Assembly: GCF_009677585.1 (NCBI RefSeq)
Contig: NZ_WKYV01000015.1
Coordinates: forward strand, 57,624 to 121,623
Length of the DNA stretch: 64,000 nucleotides
Source: Lactonifactor sp. BIOML-A5
GTDB lineage: Bacteria > Bacillota > Clostridia > Lachnospirales > Lachnospiraceae
Direction: 5' to 3'
The position numbers and the translations under genes were made by a program. Below are positions 40,731 to 49,090 of the stretch, piece after piece. A model generated the notes under the pieces. It was not told the origin of the DNA. It was given only the letters and a program-made list of their open reading frames with translations, and did not search any database. How positions within the stretch are numbered: position 1 is the stretch's first letter; each line of letters opens with the position of its first letter.

Positions 40731-43700
40731 ATGACAGTTCAAGAGTGGCTGGGGGAGGAAAATACCCTGGGAATAGATATATGGGAGAAGAAATACAGAA
40801 ATAATAATGAAAGCTTTGATGAATGGCTTTTAAGAGTTTCAGGAGGGGATAAAGATATTGAAAAACTGATAGTCGAGAAGAAATTTTTATTTGGTGGAAG
40901 AATTCTCTCGAACAGAAATGCGTTAGACCCATTACGAATTTATAAAAGAGATCTGATGCATGGAGCAGATGTAAATACATGCTTAGAAAAGGCATATTCA
41001 GATAATAAATATCCAAAGACGACATATAGTAATTGTTATGTGATATCACCTCCAGAGGATTCTATTGAGTCGATTTTCGACTGTGCAACCAAATTAGCCA
41101 GAACATATAGTTATGGAGGCGGATGCGGAATTGACATTAGTAAACTAGCTCCAAGAGGGTCAATAGTAAGAAATTCTGCAAAAACGACAACGGGATCTGT
41201 GAGCTTTATGGATTTATACTCATTAATAACAGGACTCATCTGTCAACAGGGACGACGCGGAGCATTGATGATTTCCTTATCCTGTGAACATCCGGATTTA
41301 GAAGAGTTTATCAATATTAAATCCGATCTTGAGAGAGTTACCAAGGCAAATATTTCTATTCGTATAACTGATAAGTTTATGGTGGCAGTAAAAAATAGAC
41401 AACCATTTACGTTAAGTTTTACAAGAGAAGCTACAGGAGAGACTATCACAAAAGAGATAGATGCATACGAATTCTTTCACAAAATATGTGTTGCCAATTG
41501 GGATTATGCTGAACCGGGGATGCTTTTCTGGGATAGAATAGAAAACTGGAATTTACTTAGTTGTGATGATGCTTTTCATTATTCTGGAACAAATCCATGC
41601 TTTTCAGGGAAAATGAGACTTTTAACAACAGTAGGATATAAAACATTTGAAGAGTTATGCGGAACAGAACCTTTTATTTATAATGTAAATGGAAATATTG
41701 TTAAGAGTAAAGTATGGTGTTCAGGGTCAAAAAAAACTGTAAAAATAAAATTGGCAAAAGACGAAATTATTTGTACACCAGACCATAGATTTATGACTAT
41801 TGACGGCGAAGAGTGTATGGCTAAAGATTTAAAAGGAAAGTATATTATGCCATATACAAAATCAAATAAATCATTTGATGAATTTTTTGTTAAATGCGGT
41901 TTTATACAAGGGGATGGGCAATTAAAAAGACTTGATAGTAAAGATCATGGAGGGATTGAAGTTAATATTGGTAAGAAAGACACTGATATTTATGACTTAT
42001 TTGCTAATGAAAAATTTACAATCAAATCAGAAAGATCTATATATTTAGATGGATATAAAAAAGAGTTACTGAGATTAGGCTTTTCCAAAACCAATCTACC
42101 GGATAGAGAATTTCCTGATACATATGATTCTTGGACGCATAATCAGAAGGCTAGTTTTTTACATGGATGTTATTCCGCCAATGGTTCAGTGATTAAAAAC
42201 GGAAGAGTTTTATATAAAACCACTTGTAAGAAATTTGCTGAAAAACTATCACAGACATTATTTGAGGATTTTGATATTCATGGAGTTTATATTACAACAA
42301 ACAAACCTAGAAAGATAAAATTTCCAAATGGAGAATATGAATGTAGAGAAAGTTATGATGTAAATATTGGCCAATATAAAGACATTACTAAGTTTATCGC
42401 TGAAATCAATTTTTATCAACAGTACAAGAGGGAACAACTTGAAATAATGATGAAAAATAGGCCCTCCTATGTTTATAATGTAGAACCATATGAAGAAATT
42501 AAGGTGTATGACTTTATTGAACCTGAGAGACATTGGGGAATTGTAGAAGGTTATGTGGTACATAATTGCGCCGAAGAACCTCTTCCGGCAGGTGGCAGTT
42601 GTTTATTAGGTAGCATAAATTTATCCGAATTTGTAACACCAAATAAAACTTTTGATTTCGAAGATTTTAGAAGTACAGTATCTATAGCCATAAAAGGATT
42701 GAATGGTGTTCTCGATGAGGGGTTGCCACTACATCCATTGCAAGAGCAAAGGGATTCTGTAAGAGATTGGCGTCAAGTGGGTCTAGGAATTATGGGTTTA
42801 GCTGATTGTCTGATAAAGATGGGAATAAGATATGGAAGCTCAGAGGCCTTACATACCTGTGATATGATAGGTCATGCTATGGCGGATGAAGCAATAAAAA
42901 CTTCAGCACTATTGGCTAAAGAGTATGGACCATATCCAATGTATAATCCAATAGCCATAGAACAATCTGCTTATTTTACTAAAAATGCTTTAGGGTATAC
43001 GAAAGAATTAGTAAAAAAATATGGACTACACAATTCTCAATTACTAACTATAGCACCAACAGGGAGTACGGGGTCTATGCTTGGTATTTCTGGCGGGATA
43101 GAACCTATATTTGCCAACTATTATACCAGAAAAACAGAGTCTCTTCATGGATGCGATAAATACTATAAAGTATATACGCCCATTGTACAAAGATATATGA
43201 GTGAGCACGGCTTAAAAGACGATACTGAATTGCCAAAATATTTTATAACGGCACAACATTTAAATTATAAAGAAAGAATCGATACGCAGGCAATTTGGCA
43301 GAAACACATTGATGCATCAATAAGTTCCACAGTCAATGTACCAAATTCATTTACTATAGAGGAAGTAGAAGCTCTATATATGAGAGCCTGGGAGAAAGGT
43401 CTAAAAGGTGTAACTATTTACCGTGATGGGTGTAAAAGAGGAGGTATTTTGACCACGGATAAAAATACTCAAGAGGATAATACATCAAATCAGCTTGAGC
43501 GTGGGATGATTATCAAAGCAGATGATAATTGTATAGGTAAGAAGAGGACAATTATAACTGGATGTGGAACCTTACATTGCGAAGCTTTCTTCGATCCAGA
43601 TACAGGTGAATTGCTGGAGACATATTTTAGCAAAGGCTCGACAGGCGGATGCCATAATTTCATGATCGGTCTTTCCCGGATGATATCCCTGGCTGCAAGA

Positions 43701-44024
43701 GGGGGGATTGATGTATATTCAATAGTCGATCAGCTCCAAAGTAGCGGGACGTGTCCGTCGTATGCTGTAAGAAAGGCTACGAAGCATGATACAAGTAAAG
43801 GAAGCAGCTGTCCGGTAGCAATAGGGAATGCATTAATAGCTATGTATAAAGAAATGAAAAATGATATCGGTGATGATGATGAATCGTTAAAAACTGAAAA
43901 TAAGCCAGTAAAAATCAAAGAAAACAAATCAAATAAACCTAAGTGTCCTGAATGCGGAGAAGAACTTTTTTTTGAAGGCGGCTGCAATATATGCAAATCA
44001 TGCGGCTGGAGTAAATGCGATTAA
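40731..44024 (+). CDS. nrdJ: Class II (B12-dependent) ribonucleotide reductase with an intein
   Basis: 1097 residues before splicing, 774 after. Extein motifs: GGRILSNR, TYSNCYVI (active-site cysteine), GGGCGIDISKLAPRGS, NP-CAEEPLPAGGSC (radical-cysteine region), GLGIMGLADCLIKMG, APTGSTGSMLGISGGIEP, GVTIYRDG, and a C-terminal GGCHNFMIGLSRMISLAARGG plus CPECGEELFFEGGCNICKSCG zinc/redox tail, as in NrdJ enzymes. It makes dNDPs from NDPs with adenosylcobalamin. An intein lies between P289 and C613. Preceded by GGAGGC. Confidence 0.93.
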   Translation: MTVQEWLGEENTLGIDIWEKKYRNNNESFDEWLLRVSGGDKDIEKLIVEKKFLFGGRILSNRNALDPLRIYKRDLMHGADVNTCLEKAYSDNKYPKTTYSNCYVISPPEDSIESIFDCATKLARTYSYGGGCGIDISKLAPRGSIVRNSAKTTTGSVSFMDLYSLITGLICQQGRRGALMISLSCEHPDLEEFINIKSDLERVTKANISIRITDKFMVAVKNRQPFTLSFTREATGETITKEIDAYEFFHKICVANWDYAEPGMLFWDRIENWNLLSCDDAFHYSGTNPCFSGKMRLLTTVGYKTFEELCGTEPFIYNVNGNIVKSKVWCSGSKKTVKIKLAKDEIICTPDHRFMTIDGEECMAKDLKGKYIMPYTKSNKSFDEFFVKCGFIQGDGQLKRLDSKDHGGIEVNIGKKDTDIYDLFANEKFTIKSERSIYLDGYKKELLRLGFSKTNLPDREFPDTYDSWTHNQKASFLHGCYSANGSVIKNGRVLYKTTCKKFAEKLSQTLFEDFDIHGVYITTNKPRKIKFPNGEYECRESYDVNIGQYKDITKFIAEINFYQQYKREQLEIMMKNRPSYVYNVEPYEEIKVYDFIEPERHWGIVEGYVVHNCAEEPLPAGGSCLLGSINLSEFVTPNKTFDFEDFRSTVSIAIKGLNGVLDEGLPLHPLQEQRDSVRDWRQVGLGIMGLADCLIKMGIRYGSSEALHTCDMIGHAMADEAIKTSALLAKEYGPYPMYNPIAIEQSAYFTKNALGYTKELVKKYGLHNSQLLTIAPTGSTGSMLGISGGIEPIFANYYTRKTESLHGCDKYYKVYTPIVQRYMSEHGLKDDTELPKYFITAQHLNYKERIDTQAIWQKHIDASISSTVNVPNSFTIEEVEALYMRAWEKGLKGVTIYRDGCKRGGILTTDKNTQEDNTSNQLERGMIIKADDNCIGKKRTIITGCGTLHCEAFFDPDTGELLETYFSKGSTGGCHNFMIGLSRMISLAARGGIDVYSIVDQLQSSGTCPSYAVRKATKHDTSKGSSCPVAIGNALIAMYKEMKNDIGDDDESLKTENKPVKIKENKSNKPKCPECGEELFFEGGCNICKSCGWSKCD
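41598..42566 (+). other. Intein in ribonucleotide reductase (LAGLIDADG type)
   Basis: 323 residues (C290 to N612). Begins CFSGKMRLLTTVGYKTFEEL (block A), TPDHRF (block B, 349-354), endonuclease blocks GFIQGDGQ (390) and FLHGCYSANG (476), and ends HWGIVEGYVVHN before C613 (blocks F/G: H-N then C+1). The splice point falls inside the highly conserved NPCAEE motif, a known favourite insertion site. Splicing residues are intact. Confidence 0.92.
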
Positions 44025-44034
44025 GGCCAACGCG

Positions 44035-44988
44035 TTAAGCATCGGCCTCAGAAGTTATTTGACATTCTATGGGTGATTTATCATCTCGAATGGCCTTGAG
44101 TACAGGCTGGCGGAAATTGCCATTATCAGTAGGCATTGATTCAACTATACATACCAGCCTGGGTTCTAACCATGTGGCGGCACCGTTTCCTTCTGGCACA
44201 TATCCGAAAGGAGAATCATCCACTATCAGGTATGGATGCTCGTTCAGTTTGCGCAGGGATACGCCTAGTGTTACATGACCTCTATATTTTAGGATATTTC
44301 CGTCATACTGACCTAATACCAGGCTTGTCATGTCATTATATTTTTGTATATATCCGCAGATTACATAGTCTCCAGAGGTGTATACCTTAGACTTAATCCA
44401 TTCTTTTGTGCGCTTTCCAAACCAGTACAGGCTATCTTTCTTTTTAGCAACAATTCCTTCTAGCCCCCGCTCCTGGGCAAGTTCGAAAAATTTTACACCG
44501 TTACGCTCTACATAGCGGGATAATCCAAAGTAATTATTTTCTGCCACTACACTCTTTAACATCTCTTTACGCTCCATCAAGGGGAGCTTAGTGACGTTTC
44601 GAAATTCCTTTTGAATGATATCGTACGCCACAAAACAAGCGGGATATTGTTGGGCTGCCAGACGGATTTTAAAAGGAGATGTCAGCATAACCCGACGTTG
44701 GATTTCGTAAAAGTCAGTCACGCCGTTTTTTAATACAAATAATTCTCCATCTAATATGCACCTGCAGGATACATGTTTGTGTATCTCGGCCAGTTCCGGG
44801 ACGCACGGAAGGAGCTGCTTATTACGCTTATTATGCAAATCCGTTCCATTTTTATCCAGATAGGCAATGCATCGGATTCCATCAAGCTTCAATTCATAAA
44901 TATAATCGTCAGAATCAAAGGGATCACGTTCTTCACCTATCAGCATTGGATGAATCCCTTTTGTTAGAAATAAATCTTCTGTTATCAT
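44035..44988 (-). CDS. ATP-dependent DNA ligase (LigD-ligase-like)
   Basis: 317 residues. K34 in ELKLDGIR is the adenylation lysine; CILDGELFV (motif III), FVAYDIIQKEF, GLEGIVAKKKDSLYWFGKRTKEWIKSK (motifs IV-V) complete the nucleotidyltransferase core, followed by an OB domain. Its first codons overlap the Ku stop by four bases. Together they form a two-gene non-homologous end-joining unit, lacking the polymerase and phosphoesterase domains of full LigD. Confidence 0.9.
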   Translation of the reverse strand: MITEDLFLTKGIHPMLIGEERDPFDSDDYIYELKLDGIRCIAYLDKNGTDLHNKRNKQLLPCVPELAEIHKHVSCRCILDGELFVLKNGVTDFYEIQRRVMLTSPFKIRLAAQQYPACFVAYDIIQKEFRNVTKLPLMERKEMLKSVVAENNYFGLSRYVERNGVKFFELAQERGLEGIVAKKKDSLYWFGKRTKEWIKSKVYTSGDYVICGYIQKYNDMTSLVLGQYDGNILKYRGHVTLGVSLRKLNEHPYLIVDDSPFGYVPEGNGAATWLEPRLVCIVESMPTDNGNFRQPVLKAIRDDKSPIECQITSEADA

Positions 44989-45755
44989 GCTGTTCCCGAA
45001 ATCTTAGTCTCAAGAGTTTTTTGAACTGCATCCATAAAATTGATGATATTTGATGGCCCACTATTATCTGCGGAAACAATTTGCTTTCCTTCGATTTTCT
45101 TTTCAATAGCATCCTTAAGCCTTTCTTGGTATTCGTCGTGATATGCTGAGATATCAAACGGCTTAATCATTGTCTTAAACAATGTCTTGGTCATCTCTAG
45201 TTGTTGCTTATCTATAGTTGGTTTAATCGATGTTACCGGAATAGATTGTATCTCTTCCTGATAATACAGTATTTTTGCCAATAATCCGTTTTTTGTAGGA
45301 TACAGCACAACTAACTCTTCATTAACATTAATCACAGTTTTAGCAATAGCGACTATTTTTAAATTTAATAATGCCTGACGTATAAGTTCTACGGACTGCT
45401 CTGCCCCTGGTTCCGGAACCACATAATAGTTACGATCAAAGTATATCTGGTCTATATCTGACATTTTAGCGCAGCCTTCCAAATGTAGGGTTTTATCTTT
45501 CTTGGTTTTAATCATTTCTATTTCATCGTTAGTAATCGTTACGTATCTACCCTTTTGGAATTCGTATCCCTTAACAATATCATCATTAGTCACTTCCTTA
45601 TTGCAGGAAGGACAGTATTTTTTATATTTAATTCGTTCATGAGTATCTTTACACAATTGATTAAAATTTACGCTAATATCTCTAGTGGTTTTATAGAGTC
45701 CAACTGGGACATATAGAAATCCATATGATATAGCGGACTTGTGTGCAACTGCCAT
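44985..45755 (-). CDS. ku: Ku DNA end-binding protein
   Basis: 256 residues. AVAHKSAISYGFLYVPVGLYKTT is the canonical bacterial Ku start; CPSCNKEVTNDDIVKGYEFQKGRYVTITNDEI and VPEPGAEQSVELIRQAL follow as in other Ku proteins, with a basic, helical tail. GAGGTGATT precedes the ATG at 45755. Only minus-strand operon of this part of the element. Confidence 0.93.
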   Translation of the reverse strand: MAVAHKSAISYGFLYVPVGLYKTTRDISVNFNQLCKDTHERIKYKKYCPSCNKEVTNDDIVKGYEFQKGRYVTITNDEIEMIKTKKDKTLHLEGCAKMSDIDQIYFDRNYYVVPEPGAEQSVELIRQALLNLKIVAIAKTVINVNEELVVLYPTKNGLLAKILYYQEEIQSIPVTSIKPTIDKQQLEMTKTLFKTMIKPFDISAYHDEYQERLKDAIEKKIEGKQIVSADNSGPSNIINFMDAVQKTLETKISGTA

Positions 45756-45832
45756 TCTAATCACCTCTTTTGGTAATTAGTATCCGCAACAATTTCATTT
45801 TATATTATGGAAAAGAAAGGAATAATTAAAAT

Positions 45833-46345
45833 ATGAAGAGAATCGCAAAATTTCACAAAGTAAGTTGGGATAGATTTTTAGAAGATTGGAAAGATGTATT
45901 TCCCGACTCCTCCACAGAAGATATAAGAGAAATATATGATAATTTGAAACTACCAAAACGCGCAACTAAGGGTTCTGCCGGGTATGACTTCTTTGCCCCT
46001 AATCATATCATTTTAAGTCCCGGTCAAACAATAAAAATCCCCACGGGAATTCGTGTTGAGATGGAGCCCGAATGGGTGCTGAAATGTTATCCTAGGAGCG
46101 GACTGGGTTTTAAATATCGCCTCCAGCTGAATAATACTGTTGGGATAATTGACAGCGATTACTTTTACTCAGAAAATGAAGGGCACATATTTGCAAAAAT
46201 GACGAATGACAGCAATGAGGCCAAGATGTTGAGGATTAATCCGGGCGAAGGATTCATGCAAGGAATCTTCGTGGAATATGGGATCACAGTCGATGATGCT
46301 ACTGATAGAGTTCGGAATGGCGGGTTTGGGAGCACAGGAGTTTAA
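45833..46345 (+). CDS. dut: dUTPase
   Basis: 170 residues. Five trimeric-dUTPase motifs: SAGYDFFAP, YPRSGLGFKYR, NTVGIIDSDYF, RINPGEGFMQGIF, RNGGFGSTGV (C-terminal P-loop-like). About 45 extra residues at the N terminus. Hydrolyses dUTP to dUMP, the substrate of the ThyA at 49336. AAGGAATAATTAAAAT precedes the ATG; divergent from Ku. Confidence 0.93.
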   Translation: MKRIAKFHKVSWDRFLEDWKDVFPDSSTEDIREIYDNLKLPKRATKGSAGYDFFAPNHIILSPGQTIKIPTGIRVEMEPEWVLKCYPRSGLGFKYRLQLNNTVGIIDSDYFYSENEGHIFAKMTNDSNEAKMLRINPGEGFMQGIFVEYGITVDDATDRVRNGGFGSTGV

Positions 46346-46346
46346 A

Positions 46347-46517
46347 ATGAAATATGAATATGAGAATGATAGACAGGAGTTATTTGAGTCACAATTAAAG
46401 ACATGTCCGGAGTGCGGCAGTTACATGACTGAGGAGGAAGAAGACTATGGACTGAACAACTACTATAAAGACAAATGGTATGAGTGTCCAAGATGTGGAT
46501 ATTGTTTAGAGCGTTAG
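46347..46517 (+). CDS. Zinc-ribbon mini-protein
   Basis: 56 residues with CPECGSYM and CPRCGYCLE, two C-x2-C pairs 29 residues apart. AGGAGTTTAAA precedes ATG 46347, one base after the dUTPase stop. Confidence 0.7.
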   Translation: MKYEYENDRQELFESQLKTCPECGSYMTEEEEDYGLNNYYKDKWYECPRCGYCLER

Positions 46518-46591
46518 GTATATTCAACTATGATTTGAGAAAGAGTTTTTTGCTTTGGATATAAAGATGCGGATTAAGAGGAAGGATTTAA

Positions 46592-46765
46592 GTGAAAAAT
46601 TGTTATAAATGTCCTAATAAATATAAAATTACACACACATACAGACATGGAATGATTGGTGAAATAACCATGTGTAGGCTTTATGATAAACAATTATATT
46701 ATTATGGAAATGATGTACCAAAACCGGATTTTAAACATAATTGTTTCGGTGAAAGGAATTACTAG
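46592..46765 (+). CDS. Small cysteine-containing protein
   Basis: 57 residues (GTG 46592; GAGGAAGGATTTAA upstream): CYKCPNKY with C-x2-C, then MCRLYDKQ and HNCFGE; likely one zinc site. Followed by a diverged copy of the GATTTAGCGG hairpin repeat. Confidence 0.55.
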   Translation: MKNCYKCPNKYKITHTYRHGMIGEITMCRLYDKQLYYYGNDVPKPDFKHNCFGERNY

Positions 46766-46770
46766 TTTAG

Positions 46771-46799
46771 GATTTAGCGGCCGACATAAATGTCGGGAA
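46771..46799 (+). repeat. Diverged copy of the GATTTAGCGG hairpin repeat
   Basis: GATTTAGCGG followed by CCGACAT-AA-ATGTCGG, a perfect 7-bp stem, just upstream of AAGGAGGTAAGAG of the next gene. Same position relative to a gene start as the 34-bp copies at 8007 and 47083. Confidence 0.6.
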
Positions 46800-46825
46800 C
46801 AAATTAAGATTTAAGGAGGTAAGAG

Positions 46826-47077
46826 ATGGCAAAGTATAAAGTGGAAATCAAAGGAAATACGATAACAAAAACTCTCACTTTTATGGGGAAAGAATTTACT
46901 GAGATTTGGGTAGAGGATGGGACATGCTGCTCTTCTTGCATTGAAGAAGAGGTAATGGCAGCATTTCCTGACCTTTTGGATGAGCACGTAAAAACAATTG
47001 AACAATTAACTTGCATGGATGAAGATGAGGTTTTAGAGGCGATTGTAGATTTAACATATTACGAACAAGGTCAGTAA
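46826..47077 (+). CDS. Small phage protein
   Basis: 83 residues: beta start (KYKVEIKGNTITKTLTFMGKEFTEIWVEDG), a CCSSC motif, acidic tail. TTAAGGAGGTAAGAG precedes the ATG. No family recognised. Confidence 0.65.
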   Translation: MAKYKVEIKGNTITKTLTFMGKEFTEIWVEDGTCCSSCIEEEVMAAFPDLLDEHVKTIEQLTCMDEDEVLEAIVDLTYYEQGQ

Positions 47078-47082
47078 CTTAG

Positions 47083-47116
47083 GATTTAGCGGTCGGCTGC
47101 TGAGTGCCGGAGAAAG
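47083..47116 (+). repeat. 34-bp dispersed hairpin repeat, copy B
   Basis: Identical to 8007-8040 over 34 bases, same orientation, 39 kb away; again directly in front of a small phage gene. Confidence 0.8.
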
Positions 47117-47124
47117 CAGGAAAT

Positions 47125-47388
47125 ATGGGAAGTCAGAAATTTTTAAACATCTGCAAAGCTAAAGTGGTTGATTACTATAATGAGCATTGTGAGAAAACAG
47201 ATGTAGTAGATATTGCTGTCAATGATGTGTATGTGGTTTGGTACTGTAAGACGTTGCAGAATCATAAGGCATTATTATCAACGACTGCACCGGACGGTAT
47301 GTACTATGAAATGACTTTTAACGGGGATAGGAACGAGCTGTACATGGACGCATATAAAAAATGGCAGAATATCTGCTTTGAAATGTAA
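47125..47388 (+). CDS. DUF6275-like phage protein
   Basis: 87 residues. FLNICKAKVVDYYNEHCEKTD ... VNDVYVVWYCKTLQNHKALLSTTAPDGMYYEMTFNGDRNELYMDAYKKW fits the DUF6275 layout (VVW-C-KTLQN-KALLST). Function unknown, common next to phage early genes. ATG 47125 with AGCAGGAAAT. Confidence 0.7.
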   Translation: MGSQKFLNICKAKVVDYYNEHCEKTDVVDIAVNDVYVVWYCKTLQNHKALLSTTAPDGMYYEMTFNGDRNELYMDAYKKWQNICFEM

Positions 47389-47410
47389 ATTAAGATTTGA
47401 GCAAATAAGA

Positions 47411-47457
47411 AAGGAGGCGGAAGCCCCGGCCGGGAAAGATGCATCGGCTTCCTTTCA
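47411..47457 (+). promoter_or_regulatory. SD - hairpin - start arrangement before PAPS-reductase-like gene 2
   Basis: AAAGGAGG (47411-47418) is followed by GGAAGCC (47420-47426) and GGCTTCC (47447-47453), which form a 7-bp hairpin; TTTCA then leads to ATG 47458. If the hairpin forms, the ribosome site and start come to a normal distance, as known for some T4 late genes. Confidence 0.45.
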
Positions 47458-48354
47458 ATGATGGATTTAGAGCAGAAGTCAATAAAAAGAATCAAACTGG
47501 CGTCAGAAATGAGTCTGCAGCACTACGGGAAACCGCTGGTATGCACATATAGCGGCGGGAAGGACAGTGATGTGATGCTGGAGCTGTTCAAGCGGTCTGG
47601 AGTGCCATTTGAGGTGCATAATAGCCATACTACTGTTGATGCGCCACCGACAGTGTATCACATACGTAAGAGGTTCGGGGAACTGGAGGATATGGGAATT
47701 AAGGCAGCTATTGAAATGCCTAAGTACAAGGGAAAGCGGGTTAGTATGTGGACACTTATACCCCAAAAAGGAATGCCCCCTTCCAGGCTTATGCGATATT
47801 GCTGTCAGATATTAAAAGAAACAGGGTGTGCTAATAGATTTATTGGAACGGGAGTCCGCTGGGATGAAAGCACTGCCAGAACGGAGAGACAAGCCTATGA
47901 GACGATTAGCAAGGTAAAAGCAGATAAAATTACAGCTACGGATGAAATCATGCTCATGAATGATAATTTAGAAAAACGTAAAATGACCGAACACTGTATG
48001 CAGAAAAACAAAATGGTAGTAAATCCTATAATTGATTGGGAGCACCGTGATATATGGGAGTATATCCGGTCAGAAAGAATAGAATATAATCCTCTGTATG
48101 ATCATGGATATTCACGGGTAGGGTGTATTGGTTGCCCTATGGCTTCCAAAGGGCGATGGAAACAATTTGCTGACTTCCCGACATATCAAAGGGCATATAT
48201 ACGGGCATTTGATAAAATGTTGGAATATCTTCAAGTAAATTGTAAAAAGAATCCGCCAAGATGGAAAAATGGTTATGAAGTATTCCTCTGGTGGATGGAA
48301 GATAAAAATATAGAGGGACAGATGGACCTGATAGAGGATGGGTTTATTCAATAA
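47458..48354 (+). CDS. PAPS-reductase-like PP-loop protein 2
   Basis: 298 residues. PP-loop TYSGGKDSDVM (about 30-40), HTTVDAPPTVY, RYCCQILKETG (cysteine pair), GVRWDESTAR, DWEHRDIWEYIRSE and GCIGCPMASKGRW, the usual order in phage PAPS-reductase-family proteins. The substrate is unknown. More G+C-rich than its neighbours at the 5' end, as if acquired separately. Different from the gene at 16062. Confidence 0.85.
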   Translation: MMDLEQKSIKRIKLASEMSLQHYGKPLVCTYSGGKDSDVMLELFKRSGVPFEVHNSHTTVDAPPTVYHIRKRFGELEDMGIKAAIEMPKYKGKRVSMWTLIPQKGMPPSRLMRYCCQILKETGCANRFIGTGVRWDESTARTERQAYETISKVKADKITATDEIMLMNDNLEKRKMTEHCMQKNKMVVNPIIDWEHRDIWEYIRSERIEYNPLYDHGYSRVGCIGCPMASKGRWKQFADFPTYQRAYIRAFDKMLEYLQVNCKKNPPRWKNGYEVFLWWMEDKNIEGQMDLIEDGFIQ

Positions 48355-48479
48355 AACTGAAATTTTGCAAAGGAGAGACATGGAGCAGATATTAAAAACA
48401 TGTTGGTAGTTTGTAATGGCAGTGGAGAAATCTTAATGGGTAAAGGAATTAGGGAAAGAACGATTAGGAGGATAAAGAA
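48355..48479. other. Short spacer with fragmentary frames
   Basis: AAAGGAGAGAC precedes an ATG (48384) whose frame stops after nine codons; another frame (48400-48501, 33 codons, no ribosome site) overlaps the next gene. Probably remnants. Confidence 0.35.
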
Positions 48480-49082
48480 ATTAGGAATCACAAAAGAATA
48501 ATTGGAATTATCTTGGCAGCACTTGCCATTAATACGAGTACTATATATGCAGCTGAAACAACAAATAATGTGAAATACGTTACAGCAAAAAACGGCCTTA
48601 ATATAAGAAGTGCACCGGACATAGAAGCTGAAAAGTTAACTGCTGTACCGTTCGGAACGGAGATTGAGATAATAGAATCAACAGACGATAGTGAATGGGT
48701 TGAGGTGACTTACCAAGAGGGAAAGGCTTATGTGTATGGCAAGTATTTAGGAGACAAAAAGCCAGATGTAACTGAAACATCGAATACGGCTCTGAACTAT
48801 CTAGGAAAGTTTAAGATTACATATTACTGTAACTGCAGAAAATGTTGTGGAAAATGGGCTGGAGGAGCGACAAAAAGTGGGACAATGCCTACCGCTGGCA
48901 GAACAATAGCAGTCGATCCGCGTGTCATACCTTTAGACAGCCAGGTCATTATAGACGGTGTGACATATGTAGCCGAAGACACTGGGAGCGCTATTAAAGG
49001 GAATAAAATTGATATATACGTTTCCAGTCACCAGCAAGCACTAGAACTGGGAACCAAGAAATCGGATGTATACATAAAATAG
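48480..49082 (+). CDS. Secreted SH3/3D-domain protein with a probable ATT start
   Basis: 200 residues. From ATT 48480 the sequence gives a complete signal peptide (RNHKR, then IIGIILAALAINTS, cleavage after ..IYAA). Then a bacterial SH3 domain (KNGLNIRSAPDIEAEKLTAVPFG) and a 3D domain (FKITYYCNCRKCC...TPTAGRTIAVDPRVIPLDSQV, D-x-D...VAEDTG), found in peptidoglycan-degrading or spore-type proteins. A perfect TAGGAGGAT (48465-48473) lies seven bases upstream of ATT; the first TTG (48513) would remove the signal peptide's charged head. Confidence 0.75.
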   Translation: MRNHKRIIGIILAALAINTSTIYAAETTNNVKYVTAKNGLNIRSAPDIEAEKLTAVPFGTEIEIIESTDDSEWVEVTYQEGKAYVYGKYLGDKKPDVTETSNTALNYLGKFKITYYCNCRKCCGKWAGGATKSGTMPTAGRTIAVDPRVIPLDSQVIIDGVTYVAEDTGSAIKGNKIDIYVSSHQQALELGTKKSDVYIK

Positions 49083-49090
49083 GAGGACAT

